A stretch of DNA of 64,000 nt from Akkermansia muciniphila (GTDB lineage Bacteria > Verrucomicrobiota > Verrucomicrobiia > Verrucomicrobiales > Akkermansiaceae). The notes below the pieces were generated by a model. It did no database searches. It was not told the DNA's origin and saw nothing but the letters and a program-made list of their open reading frames with translations. The DNA lies in the NCBI RefSeq assembly GCF_900184965.1, contig NZ_FXYA01000215.1:124001-188000 (forward strand), given 5' to 3'. A program made the position numbers and the translations under genes. This document shows, piece by piece, positions 42,767 to 52,487 of this stretch (its first letter is position 1; every line of letters begins with the position of its first letter).

Positions 42767-45700
42767 TTAGAACGTATAGCTGATGGCGCCGTTGATGCCG
42801 TGGGCGGTCAGCTGGTTGCGGGTCTCGAACTGGTAGCAGACGCGGGCTCCCCACTTGTTGGAGAAGATCATGTCAACGCCGGCGTTCAGGCGGAATGCGG
42901 TGCGGCCAACGTTGACGCCGCGGGCATTCCAGGTCCCAAGAGGTCCGGAGACATTGGATTTGGGATTCATGCGGCTCACATCCTGGGATACTGCTACTGT
43001 CAGGGCCGGGGTGATGGTGGTGCCTCCGTCCGTCTGGTAGGAGCGGGCGATCGTAATGCCGACGGGAATGGTCCAGTTCTGGGCCCGGGCGTGGCCGAAG
43101 GTGCGTCCGTAAGGCCCGCTTTCAGAGAAACCCTTGAGTTCGGACGTCATGAATTCAATACCCGTGTAGGGCGTGACAAAGGCTTTTCCGAGCGCGAAAC
43201 GTTCCGTCCAGGTGCCGTAAAGGGCGCCGCTGAAGGTGTCCGCATCCGCTCTGCCGTTGGCGGCGGAACCCATCATGTAAGAATCGCCCTTGAAACGGGA
43301 GCGGCCGTAAGCGCCGTAGCCGTCCAGCGTGAACTTGCTGTCCTTGAAGGGATGCATGCGTCCGTAGATCATGGCCAGGAAGGAGTCCACGTCATAGTCG
43401 GCGCCGATGCCCGTTTTGTCCTTGAAGTCGCCGAAGCTCTGGCCGGCGGCGATGCCGATCAGGGAACCCTGCGCAGCCTTGTAGTCAATGCCTACGGCAT
43501 AACCGCCGGCATTGTACTTATAACCGGAAACTCCGTCGCGGGCGTCCTGGTCATCCCAGATGCCCATGCCGCCTACCCAGATATTGCCGTTGCCCCTGGC
43601 GATTGTCTTGCGGGCGATGGGAGAACCTTTGGCGTCCACTACTTCAACGGTGTCTTCCGTCTGGCGCGCCATGGAGGCGGCGGATTGAATGCGTCCCAGG
43701 TCGGCGAAGTTCCGCACGGTGCGGCTGGCCGCCCAGGTGAAGTTCACCACGTGTTCACCGCTGACGGACTGGATGATGCGGGCAGCTTCATCCGCGCTCG
43801 CGGCCCGGAACAGGTTTTCGTAGAACTGGGAGGCGGGAGAACCGGCGGCCACGTTCAGACGGTTGTTTTCCAGGGCGGCCGCTACGGTGTAAACGTTGCC
43901 GTTGTAGCCGGACATGGGGCCGTCAATGCCCTTCATGTCCTGGGTGATGATGGTGGTGCCTTCCGCCGTTCCCGGAGCCATGGTGGTGCTCAGGAATACG
44001 TTGTTCAGCAGACGGCCGGAAATGTCCGTGCCGTTCAGCGTGGCCGTCACGCTTTCCGTGCCCTTGTGGAGCTGGGCGAGCGGAACGGGGTTGCCGCTGG
44101 CGTCGGACACCTGGATGCCTACGCGGGAATTATCCTGGAACGTGGCGGGAGTGCCTAAGTCCAGTACGGAACCGTCGCTCAGCAACAGGGTGGAGTCGCC
44201 TCCGAAGGTGGCGGAAGCTCCCTTCATGGTGGAATTCTTCGCCAGGGTCACCTGTCCCGTCCGAATGTCGTAAACCGTATCGTCCGTTCCCATCACGGCG
44301 CCGTCCATGGACTGGAGGGGACCGGCTTTTCCGGTGGCGGAGTCAGCGGCGCCGAAGGCGGCATGGCCGATGATCAGGTTGCCTTCAAGCTGCTGGTAGG
44401 TTCCTCCGAACGTATCGGCGGCTTCAGCTCCGCCGTAAACGAGAGTGCCCGCTCCGGTCTTCGTCATCACGGTCTGGTCGGCAGCCAGCGGGGCGGCGTC
44501 AGCCGTGGGAGCGGGGGCCGCGGTGGAGATGCCGTCATTGATGAACGTGTAGGCGGTGGCGTCCGTATAAACGTTGATCTGGGTGTTCTGGCCCGCCTGC
44601 ACGGAACCGGAAACTCCGTTGGACGTATTGCCGGAGAGAATTGCGCCGGAGCCGATGTACAGGGTCTGCCCGTCCGCCAGGTTGATGGCGGCTTTGCCGG
44701 CGGTGGAGGCGGTGTTGTCCAGGACCTGGACGCCGTCCCCGATGGAGATCTGGCCGCCTGCGGAAATCACGCCGTCAGCAGCGGTATTGCCGGTGATGAC
44801 GCTGTTGTTGCCAATGGCGATATTGTCATCCGCCGCCAGGGTGGAATTTCCCTTGACGGTCGTGTTTTCGCCAAGTGTGACGCTGCCTTCGATGGAGCCC
44901 AGCTTTTCCGTGCTTGCGACGGTGTTCCAGCTGCCGTCGTCATTGCTGTAAACGGTTTTGTTGAGGTCGATGGATTCCGCGGAAACAGCAGTGCCGTCCA
45001 GGACGGAATTGTCTCCCAGGGAAATATTGCCGCCCTCGGTTTTAAGGGTGACGGCGCCGGCTGCGGTTTCTCCAAGGATGATGCCTCCGGAAACGCTGTC
45101 ATCCATGGAGTCGATGACGGTTTTGCCGGTCTGAGCGCCGGATGCGTCAAACTGTTCCGTAGTTACGGCGCCAATGCCCGCCGTGGAAGTCACATCTCCG
45201 TTCAGGGCAACTTTGGACGCCGGATCGCTTACGATCTGGCCTGTCGCCGTTACGGCATCCTGCATCGTGACGTTGTTGCCCAGGACCACGGCCCGCTCAT
45301 TGGAATTATTGTAAGTATTGTACGTCGTCCTGGTATAGGCTTGTCCCGCCGGCGGCGTTGCCGGGTCTACGGTTTGAACTGCCTGGCCAGTGACGGTAAC
45401 GGCTTTTTCCATGGAAACATTGTCGCCGATGCCTACCTGTCCGTTCGTGGAGGTGACGGTTGCTCCCACCGTCCTGGGATTGGCGGCGTCATTCGTACCT
45501 TCGATGGCAATATTCCTGCCGTCAATAGTGGTGGTAGCTGAAGCATTCGTCACCACAATGTCATTGTCGCTTCCCAGAGGTTCGCTCAAGGTGATGTCGT
45601 TGAAGCTGACCTGGTTGTTAACCAGATCGTAATTGAAATTAACCAGTTTGTTGCTGGCGTCCGCCATTTGGACGGTAACATTCCCCGTTCCGGAGATGGC

Positions 45701-45922
45701 GTTCAACTGGGCTCGTTGCTCCTGGGTCAGCGTGATGTTGTCGGAGCCGGAAGGTACCGTAATCGTGATGGTTGAAGCTTCATTGGAAGCGGCAGCCTGG
45801 TTCCAGGCAGTAACGAATTCATCGGCGCTGTTGACTGTATAGTCGGCTGCCGTAGTAATGGAAAAACTGCCAAGGCAGGCGATGACAGCTGCCAGCAGCA
45901 TATGTGGGAGTCTTAATTTCAT
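42767..45922 (-). CDS. Autotransporter with beta-barrel domain
   Basis: Type Va-secreted surface protein, 1051 aa. Signal peptide about 1-25 (AAVIACLGSFSITTAAD). The passenger (about 26-700) is Thr/Asn/Gly-rich and contains at least seven repeats of a short motif of the kind I-x-I-G-D/N-N-x-x-V (VGIGDNVSME, VVLGNNVTMQ, ISLGDNSVLD, VTLGENTTVK, IAIGNNSVIT, ISIGDGVQVL, LYIGSGAILS), as expected of a parallel beta-helix. The C-terminal translocator barrel spans about 785-1051, starts GNIWVGGMGIWDD and ends in Phe (ISYTF). No catalytic triad is evident, so it is more likely an adhesin or passive surface protein than a protease. Own terminator; an 813-bp non-coding region lies upstream. Confidence 0.9.
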   Translation of the reverse strand: MKLRLPHMLLAAVIACLGSFSITTAADYTVNSADEFVTAWNQAAASNEASTITITVPSGSDNITLTQEQRAQLNAISGTGNVTVQMADASNKLVNFNYDLVNNQVSFNDITLSEPLGSDNDIVVTNASATTTIDGRNIAIEGTNDAANPRTVGATVTSTNGQVGIGDNVSMEKAVTVTGQAVQTVDPATPPAGQAYTRTTYNTYNNSNERAVVLGNNVTMQDAVTATGQIVSDPASKVALNGDVTSTAGIGAVTTEQFDASGAQTGKTVIDSMDDSVSGGIILGETAAGAVTLKTEGGNISLGDNSVLDGTAVSAESIDLNKTVYSNDDGSWNTVASTEKLGSIEGSVTLGENTTVKGNSTLAADDNIAIGNNSVITGNTAADGVISAGGQISIGDGVQVLDNTASTAGKAAINLADGQTLYIGSGAILSGNTSNGVSGSVQAGQNTQINVYTDATAYTFINDGISTAAPAPTADAAPLAADQTVMTKTGAGTLVYGGAEAADTFGGTYQQLEGNLIIGHAAFGAADSATGKAGPLQSMDGAVMGTDDTVYDIRTGQVTLAKNSTMKGASATFGGDSTLLLSDGSVLDLGTPATFQDNSRVGIQVSDASGNPVPLAQLHKGTESVTATLNGTDISGRLLNNVFLSTTMAPGTAEGTTIITQDMKGIDGPMSGYNGNVYTVAAALENNRLNVAAGSPASQFYENLFRAASADEAARIIQSVSGEHVVNFTWAASRTVRNFADLGRIQSAASMARQTEDTVEVVDAKGSPIARKTIARGNGNIWVGGMGIWDDQDARDGVSGYKYNAGGYAVGIDYKAAQGSLIGIAAGQSFGDFKDKTGIGADYDVDSFLAMIYGRMHPFKDSKFTLDGYGAYGRSRFKGDSYMMGSAANGRADADTFSGALYGTWTERFALGKAFVTPYTGIEFMTSELKGFSESGPYGRTFGHARAQNWTIPVGITIARSYQTDGGTTITPALTVAVSQDVSRMNPKSNVSGPLGTWNARGVNVGRTAFRLNAGVDMIFSNKWGARVCYQFETRNQLTAHGINGAISYTF

Positions 45923-46735
45923 GCTTTTTTTATTTGTTTAATGATTAGGTGGTTATGCGTTCGTGACAATCACGGCGCCCGAGGTTTTAGATGATTCCCA
46001 TTTCAGGCTGTTCACCGGGATGACATGAGAAATTTTAATGAGAATAATAATTAAAATGGCTCGTTATGAATTGCTTATGATTATTATTCAAAGGGTTCAA
46101 TCATGACAGGATTCTGCGGTCTTGGGCCGGAAAGGAATTTCAAGAACATTCAGGTCAATTCATTTTTGCTGGAAAGATTAATCTGTTTCCATTGATAATG
46201 AAATTGTTATAATATGTTAACATGGTCCGGTCGCAACGTTTTCCCGCCGGCTCAGGAGGAGCTGAGGTAACGGTTCCATAGGAAGAGACGTATTCAACGC
46301 TGGCCGGACAGGTAAATACGTTGTTTCTAATAGATTATATAATTAATTAGAAAATCCGGGGAGGATGGAGGCCGGGGCATCTCCCGGATGAAGAGGAGCG
46401 GCTTGTGAAGCCCTGCGAATAAAAATCTGGCCAGGCTGTTTTTTGAAGCGGCCCGAATATGCGGGCGGGGAATTCCAGCCGGAAGGGACCTTCCCCTATG
46501 GGCTTTGCCGGGTATGGCGGTAAGAGCCGCGGCGTCAGGGTGTTCGGAATATGGCGGGGCCACCGGGGAATTCCTTTTTCCGGGAAAGGAGGAAACATCC
46601 CCGGATGAGGGGTAGGCGTAAGAATTCAAGTGGGTGGAAGGAGAACTTTTCGGAGGCTTCGCGCCGCGTGTTCCCGGCCGGAAGAAGACGGAGAGTCCGG
46701 CGTTTTCGGATATGGCCAGGGAGAAGAGAGCAGGA
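45923..46735. other. Long intergenic region (813 bp) upstream of the autotransporter
   Basis: The largest gap in the window. 45923-46350 is AT-rich and carries a 10-bp perfect dyad GAATAATAAT/ATTATTATTC (46042-46089) and an 8-bp dyad TTTCTAAT/ATTAGAAA (46324-46353). 46560-46604 forms a CCGGGGA/TCCCCGG stem that may end the pcrA transcript. A 100-aa minus-strand ORF (46327-46629) lacks coding character. Probably regulatory sequence for the autotransporter plus decayed DNA. Confidence 0.5.
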
Positions 46736-48745
46736 TTATTCTACCTCCCATTCCTCCACCAGGCCGGCTGGAAATTCATCCAGAAAGCGGGAGGGCATTT
46801 GCATGAAGGTTCCTCCCTGGGCGCGGCAGTTCCAACGGGGGTAGGTCAGGTAAAGCTGATCCTTGGCGCGGGTAATTCCTACGTAAAAGAGGCGGCGTTC
46901 CTCTTCCAGCCCGGACAGGTCCCCGTCGTCAATTACCCGCTGGTGCGGAAACATGCCGTCGCACAGGCCGATCAGAAAAACGACAGACCATTCCAGTCCC
47001 TTGGCCTGGTGGATGGTGGACAGGGTGACGGAGCCTCCGGAGAGGTCCGCTGCGGCGCTTTCATCATCCGTGTTGCCCAGAAGGGAAAGCTGGGAGAGAA
47101 AATCCTCCGTGGATTCAAAGCGTTCGGAAAATCCGGCCAGATGCAGAAGGTCCTGTTTGCGCTGGTCGTAATTGTCGAAAGCGGCCTGCATGTACTCGTC
47201 ATACACGGCCTCATTGATGGAAAGGAGCATGGAGGCAGGCCCGGCCAGTTTTCCGGCGGGGGCCAGTTCATCCAGGGTGTAGCAGAGCTGCGTCCAAGCC
47301 GTTCTGGATTTGGCGGGGACCGGAAAATCCAGCATCAGGGCGGAAAAGGATTCCGGAGGGGTTTCCTGCCGGCTTTCCGGGCAGGCGGTCCAGCGCATCC
47401 AGAGTTTCTGGGCCATGCCGGGGCCGATGCCGGGCAGCAGCATCGCCATGCGGCGGAAGGAAAATTCGTCCCTGGGATTGACCACAAAACGCATGAATGC
47501 CACCACGTCTTTAATATGGGCCTGTTCGAAAAACCTGATGCCGCTGGTGATGCGGAAAGGTATTTCTCCACGGGTCAGTTCCATTTGCAATTCCATGCTG
47601 TGGAAGTGGGCGCGGTAAAGCACGGCTATTTCACTGGGGTCCGTGCCTTCTTCAATAAGGTCCCTGATGCGCTGGACGACAAATTTGGCCTGCATCCGGT
47701 CGTCATTGAGCGGGACGAGGGCGGGAGGCATTTCCCCGGTGGGGCGCACGGAGCGGAGCTGCTTTTCAATTTGAACTTCGTTGGCGGCGATAGCCGCGTT
47801 GGAAAGCTCCAGGATCTCCGGCACGCTGCGGTAATTGGTTTCTATCTTGAAAGTCTTTGCCGCCGGATAGCGGGTAGTAAAGCTGAGAATGTTTTCCATG
47901 TCCGCGCCGCGCCAGGAGTAGATGCTCTGGGCATCGTCCCCCACCACCATCAGCTGGCCGTGTTCCCGGGCCAGCATGTCGATGAGGCGGCTCTGGAGGT
48001 AATTGGTGTCCTGGTACTCATCCACCAGGATATGCCGGAAGCGGGAGCCGTACAGGGCGCGCAGGTGCTCCTGTTCCTGAAAGAGCCTTACGACGTTGAG
48101 AAGCAGGTCGTCAAAATCCATGCTGTTGGTTTCCTGCTTGCGGGCCACGTATTGGCCATGCACCTCCAGGATGGCGTCCAGATGGCTGGAAAGGTAGGGA
48201 TAGGCGTTTTCCAGCGTTTCCCGGATGTTGGCTCCCTCATTGTCTGCCAGACTGAACAGGGAGGAAAGGACTTCCGGCTTGGGGAAGCGGGCGGATTTTT
48301 CATCCAGCTTGAGGGACTTCACCACGCTTTTGATCATGGACTTGCGGTCGTCGGAGTCCATGATCGTGAAAGCCGGGGTATATCCCAGGTATTCCGCGTG
48401 CTGGCGCAGGATGCGGTTGGCAATGGAATGGAACGTGCCGCTCCACAGGCGGGACAAGTCCAGGGGAATCAGGGAACGCACCCGTTCCGTCATTTCCCGC
48501 GCCGCCTTGTTGGTGAAGGTGAGCAGCAGAATGTTCCATGGGTCCGTACCGTGATCCAGAAGCCAGGCCACGCGATAGGTCAGCGTGCGCGTTTTTCCCG
48601 ATCCGGCTCCTGCGATGACAAGAGCCGGCCCCGGTTCTGAAGAAACGGCGGCGTACTGTTCCTCGTTGAGGGCCGTACGGTAGTCGATCCCGGAGACGGG
48701 GGCGACCGGCTCGGCATCCTGCCTGATGACGTATCGGCGGGCCAT
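46736..48745 (-). CDS. UvrD/PcrA-type superfamily 1 DNA helicase
   Basis: 3'-5' ATP-dependent DNA helicase of 669 aa, for repair, replication restart or clearing of proteins from DNA. Motif I is AGAGSGKTRTLTYR, motif Ia TFTNKAAREM, motif II VDEYQDTN, motif III GDDAQSIYSWRGA, motif IV NYRS, motif V LSTIHQAKGLEWSVVFLIG and motif VI VGITRAKDQLYLTY. It is slightly shorter than PcrA/UvrD (about 720), mainly at the C-terminus, which lacks the tudor-like RNA-polymerase-binding domain. Rep is an alternative name. Transcribed alone; the envelope operon ends 84 bp upstream of it. Confidence 0.94.
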   Translation of the reverse strand: MARRYVIRQDAEPVAPVSGIDYRTALNEEQYAAVSSEPGPALVIAGAGSGKTRTLTYRVAWLLDHGTDPWNILLLTFTNKAAREMTERVRSLIPLDLSRLWSGTFHSIANRILRQHAEYLGYTPAFTIMDSDDRKSMIKSVVKSLKLDEKSARFPKPEVLSSLFSLADNEGANIRETLENAYPYLSSHLDAILEVHGQYVARKQETNSMDFDDLLLNVVRLFQEQEHLRALYGSRFRHILVDEYQDTNYLQSRLIDMLAREHGQLMVVGDDAQSIYSWRGADMENILSFTTRYPAAKTFKIETNYRSVPEILELSNAAIAANEVQIEKQLRSVRPTGEMPPALVPLNDDRMQAKFVVQRIRDLIEEGTDPSEIAVLYRAHFHSMELQMELTRGEIPFRITSGIRFFEQAHIKDVVAFMRFVVNPRDEFSFRRMAMLLPGIGPGMAQKLWMRWTACPESRQETPPESFSALMLDFPVPAKSRTAWTQLCYTLDELAPAGKLAGPASMLLSINEAVYDEYMQAAFDNYDQRKQDLLHLAGFSERFESTEDFLSQLSLLGNTDDESAAADLSGGSVTLSTIHQAKGLEWSVVFLIGLCDGMFPHQRVIDDGDLSGLEEERRLFYVGITRAKDQLYLTYPRWNCRAQGGTFMQMPSRFLDEFPAGLVEEWEVE

Positions 48746-48781
48746 GAGGGTTAGTTGATAATTGACGGGAAACAGTTAATA

Positions 48782-48812
48782 GAAAAGGTGGAAGGGGCTT
48801 CCTCCCTTCTCC
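48782..48812 (-). terminator. Terminator of the envelope operon
   Basis: GGAGAAGGG pairs with CCCTTCCACC (small bulge), followed on the minus strand by TTTTC. It lies 18 nt past the ompA-like stop and before pcrA. Confidence 0.6.
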
Positions 48813-48829
48813 GCTTTTTGATTACTTTT

Positions 48830-50149
48830 TTAAAAGTCCAGGTACATTTCCGCACGGCGGTTTTCCTTGCGGACTTCATCCCTTGTTCCTTCATCTGCCG
48901 TGGGGGAATAGGTCCGGCGCGGCTGTGATTTGCCGAATCCCCTGGTGACGATTCTTTCCGCAGGAACGCCGAACTGGACGAGCTGGGCTTTCACGGCGGC
49001 CGCGCGGCGTTCGGAGAGTCCCTGGTTGTAGCGTTCGCTCCCCACGTCATCCGTGTGGCCGCTGATTTCCAGCTTTTTGCCGCCGTCCATCTTGATCGCT
49101 TCCGCTACGATTTGAAGCTGGCGTTCGGAACGTTTGGAAAGGGTATCTTCATTGAAGCCGAAGAACAGGGCCAGGGAATCGCCGCCCTGGGGATTTTTTA
49201 CAATGGGGATGAAGATGTCGTCCCCGGCTCCCTGCCGTTTCGTATAGGCTTCCAGCATGCTGTCCAGAGAAGCTTCCGCAACCAGCCATTGTCCGTCCGT
49301 TTTAGCCACGGTCAGACCCACATTGCCGGCCTTCCTGCCCTGGGCGTCCTGAAGATGAACGAAGAACCCCGCGTTGGTGGGCGCTTCGTAGGCTGTTTTG
49401 ATGGGAGCGTCTTCCCGGAGGCGGAAAGCTCCTTCCTCAAACAGAATGCACAGCCCGGCTACCGTGGCATCCTGCACCTTAGCCCCGTCCACGAACTTCC
49501 GCGCCCCGCGGAAATCCGCCTTGGCGACGGCATCCATGAAGGAGCTGACGACGCCCATGGGGTCGTTCATCGCCATGGGGGCGGCCTTGTCCTTGGCCAG
49601 AGCCTGCTTGCTGGGCAAAGTGAGGGTATCCAGCGCCCACTGTTGCTTGTCATTGCGCTTCATATCCAGATAGCCGCGCGCGCCGCTGCTGAAATTGAGC
49701 GTGTATCTGGCTGTGGGATTGGCTCCCTGGTTGTTCGCGCCGATGCTGGTGATGCCGGGGGAGGAAAGGCGTACATGGCGGGCTGCCATGAGCTCCCGGA
49801 TGAGGCGGCTCTGGTTCTCCGTCACGGCTTGCTGGATTTCCAGAGATTTCAGGGTGTCTTCATCCCGGTCCTGAATGACTTTGGCAATCGCCTGCGCCAG
49901 TGCCTGGGGGGAGTTGAGATTGATCAGGGAGGGCGGCGTAGCCGTCTGCCGGATGATATCTTCCTTGCTGAGCGGCTCGACAGTGGGCTGGGGCGTTATC
50001 GTCTGGCGCGCCGGCGCTTCCGTTTGCGCTGCCGGTTCTGCGGCGGCGGGTTCCTCTTCCTTGTTGCCAAGGAACAGGAAGACCAGGGCCAGGCTGCCTA
50101 CGACCAGGAAACTGATGATGAAAGCGGTGATGGTAGATGCGTTTTTCAT
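48830..50149 (-). CDS. OmpA-domain protein anchored to the inner membrane
   Basis: 439 aa. An N-terminal signal anchor (about 5-27, TITAFIISFLVVGSLALVFLF) is followed by an Ala/Pro/Glu-rich linker and a central region (about 70-305) of two repeats of similar small domains (DTLKSLEIQQAVTEN...; ADFRGARKFVDGAKVQ). The C-terminal OmpA/MotB peptidoglycan-binding domain spans about 320-439: LALFFGFNEDTLSKRSERQL, ISGHTDDVGSERYNQGLSERRA with the diaminopimelate-binding Asp and Arg, and VTRGFGKSQP. It probably tethers the inner membrane to peptidoglycan. Last gene of the kdsA-lpt-mpl operon, 24 nt after mpl. Confidence 0.87.
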   Translation of the reverse strand: MKNASTITAFIISFLVVGSLALVFLFLGNKEEEPAAAEPAAQTEAPARQTITPQPTVEPLSKEDIIRQTATPPSLINLNSPQALAQAIAKVIQDRDEDTLKSLEIQQAVTENQSRLIRELMAARHVRLSSPGITSIGANNQGANPTARYTLNFSSGARGYLDMKRNDKQQWALDTLTLPSKQALAKDKAAPMAMNDPMGVVSSFMDAVAKADFRGARKFVDGAKVQDATVAGLCILFEEGAFRLREDAPIKTAYEAPTNAGFFVHLQDAQGRKAGNVGLTVAKTDGQWLVAEASLDSMLEAYTKRQGAGDDIFIPIVKNPQGGDSLALFFGFNEDTLSKRSERQLQIVAEAIKMDGGKKLEISGHTDDVGSERYNQGLSERRAAAVKAQLVQFGVPAERIVTRGFGKSQPRRTYSPTADEGTRDEVRKENRRAEMYLDF

Positions 50150-50173
50150 TGGAAGTGGATGTATGAAGAAGGG

Positions 50174-51556
50174 TCAGGCGTTCAGCGCTTCCAGCAATTT
50201 GGCGTGAATGCCTTCAAAACCGCCGTTGCTCATGACCAGAATAACGTCTCCCGGCTGGGCTTTCTTGCAGACGGCAGAGACGATTTCCTGGGCATGCCCG
50301 CCGATTAGAGCGTCCTTGCCCAGAGCGGAAAGGTCGCTGGAAAGTTTAGTGAGATCTAGGCGTTCCTCCAGGGCCACCTTGTCCGGATGATCCACGGCGG
50401 CTACCACGGGGAAATCCGCCGTAGCGAGGGATAACGCCAGTTCATTCTGGAAAATATTTCTGCGCGTGGTGTTGGAGCGCGGTTCGAAAATGGCCCAGAT
50501 GCGTGATTCCGGATAGCGCTGGCGCAGGCCCAGGATGGCCTGTTTGATGGCCGTCGGATGGTGGGCGAAGTCGTCCACTACGGAAATGCCGTTGACCACG
50601 CCCTTGACTTCCTGGCGGCGGGCTACGCCTTCAAAGCGGCTCATGGAATCCGCCAGCTGCCTGACGTTCAGCCCCGCGAATTGTGCGGCGGCAATCGCCA
50701 TGGCGGCGTTGCGGATGTTGAACTCCCCAATCATCGGTACATAGTACCTGGTTCCTTCCAGCGTGAAATGGCTGCCGTCCGTGGAGGTCTCCACATCCAG
50801 GATGCGGATGTTGGAAGAGTCGGAAAAGCCCACCGTCTTGACGGGGCACGGGGCTCCTTTAACCACGTCCAGGCAGTTGGGATCGTCCGCGTTGACCAGA
50901 GCCAGGCCGTTGCGGGGGATGATCTGGGTCAGCCGGCGGAAGCTCAGCTTGATTTCCTCCAGGGAATGGTAAATGTCCGCGTGGTCGAATTCAATGTTGT
51001 TGATGACCACCAGTTCCGGGAGGTAGTGCAGGAATTTGGAGCGTTTGTCGAAAAACGCCGTGTCGTACTCGTCCCCCTCCAGCACGGAAAAATCGGAATC
51101 CGTAAAACGGCCGCCGCGGCCAAGATTGCGGGCAATGCCGCCGATCATGAAGCTGGGGTTCAGTCCGGAATCCTCCATCAGCCACGCCAGCATGGATGTG
51201 GTGGTGGTTTTTCCGTGGGTGCCTGTTACCACATAGTTGCGCTTGCCGCGCAGGAAGTATTCCTTCATCGTCTCCGGCAGGGAAAGATAGCGCAGGCGCC
51301 GCTGGAGCACGGCTTCCACTTCCTCATTGCCGCGGCTCATGGCGTTGCCGATGACGATGACGTCCGCATCCGGCGGGATGTTGGAAGCCTTGTAGCCTTC
51401 AAAGAGAGTGATGCCTTCCTCCTCCAGAAAAGTGGACATGGGGGGATAGACGTTGGCGTCGGAACCGGTGACGGTAAAGCCGCGGCGGGCCATGGCGGCG
51501 GCTACTGCGCCCATGGCGGTTCCGCAGATGCCGAGAAAGTGGAAATGGCTGTTCAT
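50174..51556 (-). CDS. mpl: UDP-MurNAc:L-Ala-gamma-D-Glu-meso-DAP ligase Mpl
   Basis: Peptidoglycan-recycling ligase of the Mur family, 460 aa, attaching the recycled tripeptide to UDP-MurNAc. MurC-like N-terminal domain GICGTAMGAVAAAMARRGF, P-loop GTHGKTTTTSMLAWL, the central NNIEFDHADI and the C-terminal VDDFAHHPTAIKQAI segment, in which Mpl and MurC share the AHHPT motif. Mpl rather than MurC is indicated by the YPPMS and FxRGxRNYVVTGTHGKTT features and the DEYDTAFFDKRSKF segment. It lies in an operon with LPS genes, joining envelope recycling to LPS export. Confidence 0.92.
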   Translation of the reverse strand: MNSHFHFLGICGTAMGAVAAAMARRGFTVTGSDANVYPPMSTFLEEEGITLFEGYKASNIPPDADVIVIGNAMSRGNEEVEAVLQRRLRYLSLPETMKEYFLRGKRNYVVTGTHGKTTTTSMLAWLMEDSGLNPSFMIGGIARNLGRGGRFTDSDFSVLEGDEYDTAFFDKRSKFLHYLPELVVINNIEFDHADIYHSLEEIKLSFRRLTQIIPRNGLALVNADDPNCLDVVKGAPCPVKTVGFSDSSNIRILDVETSTDGSHFTLEGTRYYVPMIGEFNIRNAAMAIAAAQFAGLNVRQLADSMSRFEGVARRQEVKGVVNGISVVDDFAHHPTAIKQAILGLRQRYPESRIWAIFEPRSNTTRRNIFQNELALSLATADFPVVAAVDHPDKVALEERLDLTKLSSDLSALGKDALIGGHAQEIVSAVCKKAQPGDVILVMSNGGFEGIHAKLLEALNA

Positions 51557-51582
51557 GACGGGGAGAGGAATAGAGCGGGTTT

Positions 51583-52467
51583 TTATTTGGAAAAGGAAGG
51601 CGCCGCAGTACAGGAATCCGCCAGAGCCCGGTCCCGGCGGCGCACAATGCCGTTGGCGATATCCGTGACCATGCCGGCCAGCAGGCGGGTGAGATGGCTG
51701 CCGGGCGTGTAGTCCGCCGGAGCGATGAAGTTCACGCGGTCGGAATTGGAGGCCAGGTTATAGCATTTGCGGAAACTGCGTCCGGTTTCATCCTCCGGAT
51801 TATATACGGCTACGGCGTGGCCGCCGTTCCGGCGCATGACGGTGAAGCAGGGGACGTCCGTAGGGCCGTCGCCGATGTAAATCATGTTGGCGAAAGGAAT
51901 GGGGCGCATGTCTTCCGGCATGTGGTCGTTTACGTCCTGGTTGTAATCCAGCATTCCCTTGTTGATGCGGAAAAGGTACTGGGTTTTCGTAGTGTGGGAA
52001 ATGACTCTCTTGGGAAAATTGATGTAGCCGTTCTCCTCGCTGAATTCGCATCCGAATACGGCCTTGAAATAAGGACGCAGGGCGGAGCCGTCAATCAGGG
52101 CTTTCAGACCGGAGGAGATGATATAGTATTCAATGCTGATGCCCAGATCCGTATGAAGGGAGGAAAGGGTCATGGACGGAAAAGCGTCAAAAAAGTCCGG
52201 CAGGCCGGGGTAAAAGGTGAGGCGTTCTCCAAGCTGGGTGAGCCGGGCGTTGCTGACGCGGTCCAGGGAAAGGGCGTCCAGCAGGCTTTTCATGTAAATC
52301 AGTTCCCCGTCCCAGCCTTCTCTTTCTCCGGTGGCGTTGCACTTGGCCCAGAATTCCTGCGGAGAAATGCCGAATTCCGGGAAAATGGCCTGATCCTGCA
52401 TGTAAAAGGGGCTCAGGGTCTGGTCGTAGTCGAAGACCAGGGCGATCGTATTCTGCGGAGAGGACAT
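51583..52467 (-). CDS. HAD-superfamily hydrolase in the LPS operon
   Basis: 294 aa. Motif I is [10 protein letters not shown] (nucleophile DYD), motif II IISSG, and motif [12 protein letters not shown] with the Mg-binding aspartates; a helical cap lies at about 25-110. The tail [11 protein letters not shown] is unconserved. It resembles phosphoserine-phosphatase-like HADs of unknown substrate found across phyla. Sitting between lptB and mpl, 20 and 26 nt away, it is tempting as the missing KDO-8-phosphate phosphatase (KdsC); however, KdsC is normally a capless enzyme of about 180 aa, so this is only a hypothesis. Confidence 0.85.
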   Translation of the reverse strand: MSSPQNTIALVFDYDQTLSPFYMQDQAIFPEFGISPQEFWAKCNATGEREGWDGELIYMKSLLDALSLDRVSNARLTQLGERLTFYPGLPDFFDAFPSMTLSSLHTDLGISIEYYIISSGLKALIDGSALRPYFKAVFGCEFSEENGYINFPKRVISHTTKTQYLFRINKGMLDYNQDVNDHMPEDMRPIPFANMIYIGDGPTDVPCFTVMRRNGGHAVAVYNPEDETGRSFRKCYNLASNSDRVNFIAPADYTPGSHLTRLLAGMVTDIANGIVRRRDRALADSCTAAPSFSK

Positions 52468-52487
52468 GGGAAAAACGGAAAATGGAG

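Noticed and set aside
46327-46629. 100-aa minus-strand ORF upstream of the autotransporter
   Set aside because: Pro/Ser/Arg-rich without codon bias or motif; more likely decayed or regulatory DNA.
46634-48640. 668-aa open frame antisense to the helicase gene
   Set aside because: Mirror of a complete SF1 helicase; composition is typical of antisense translation.
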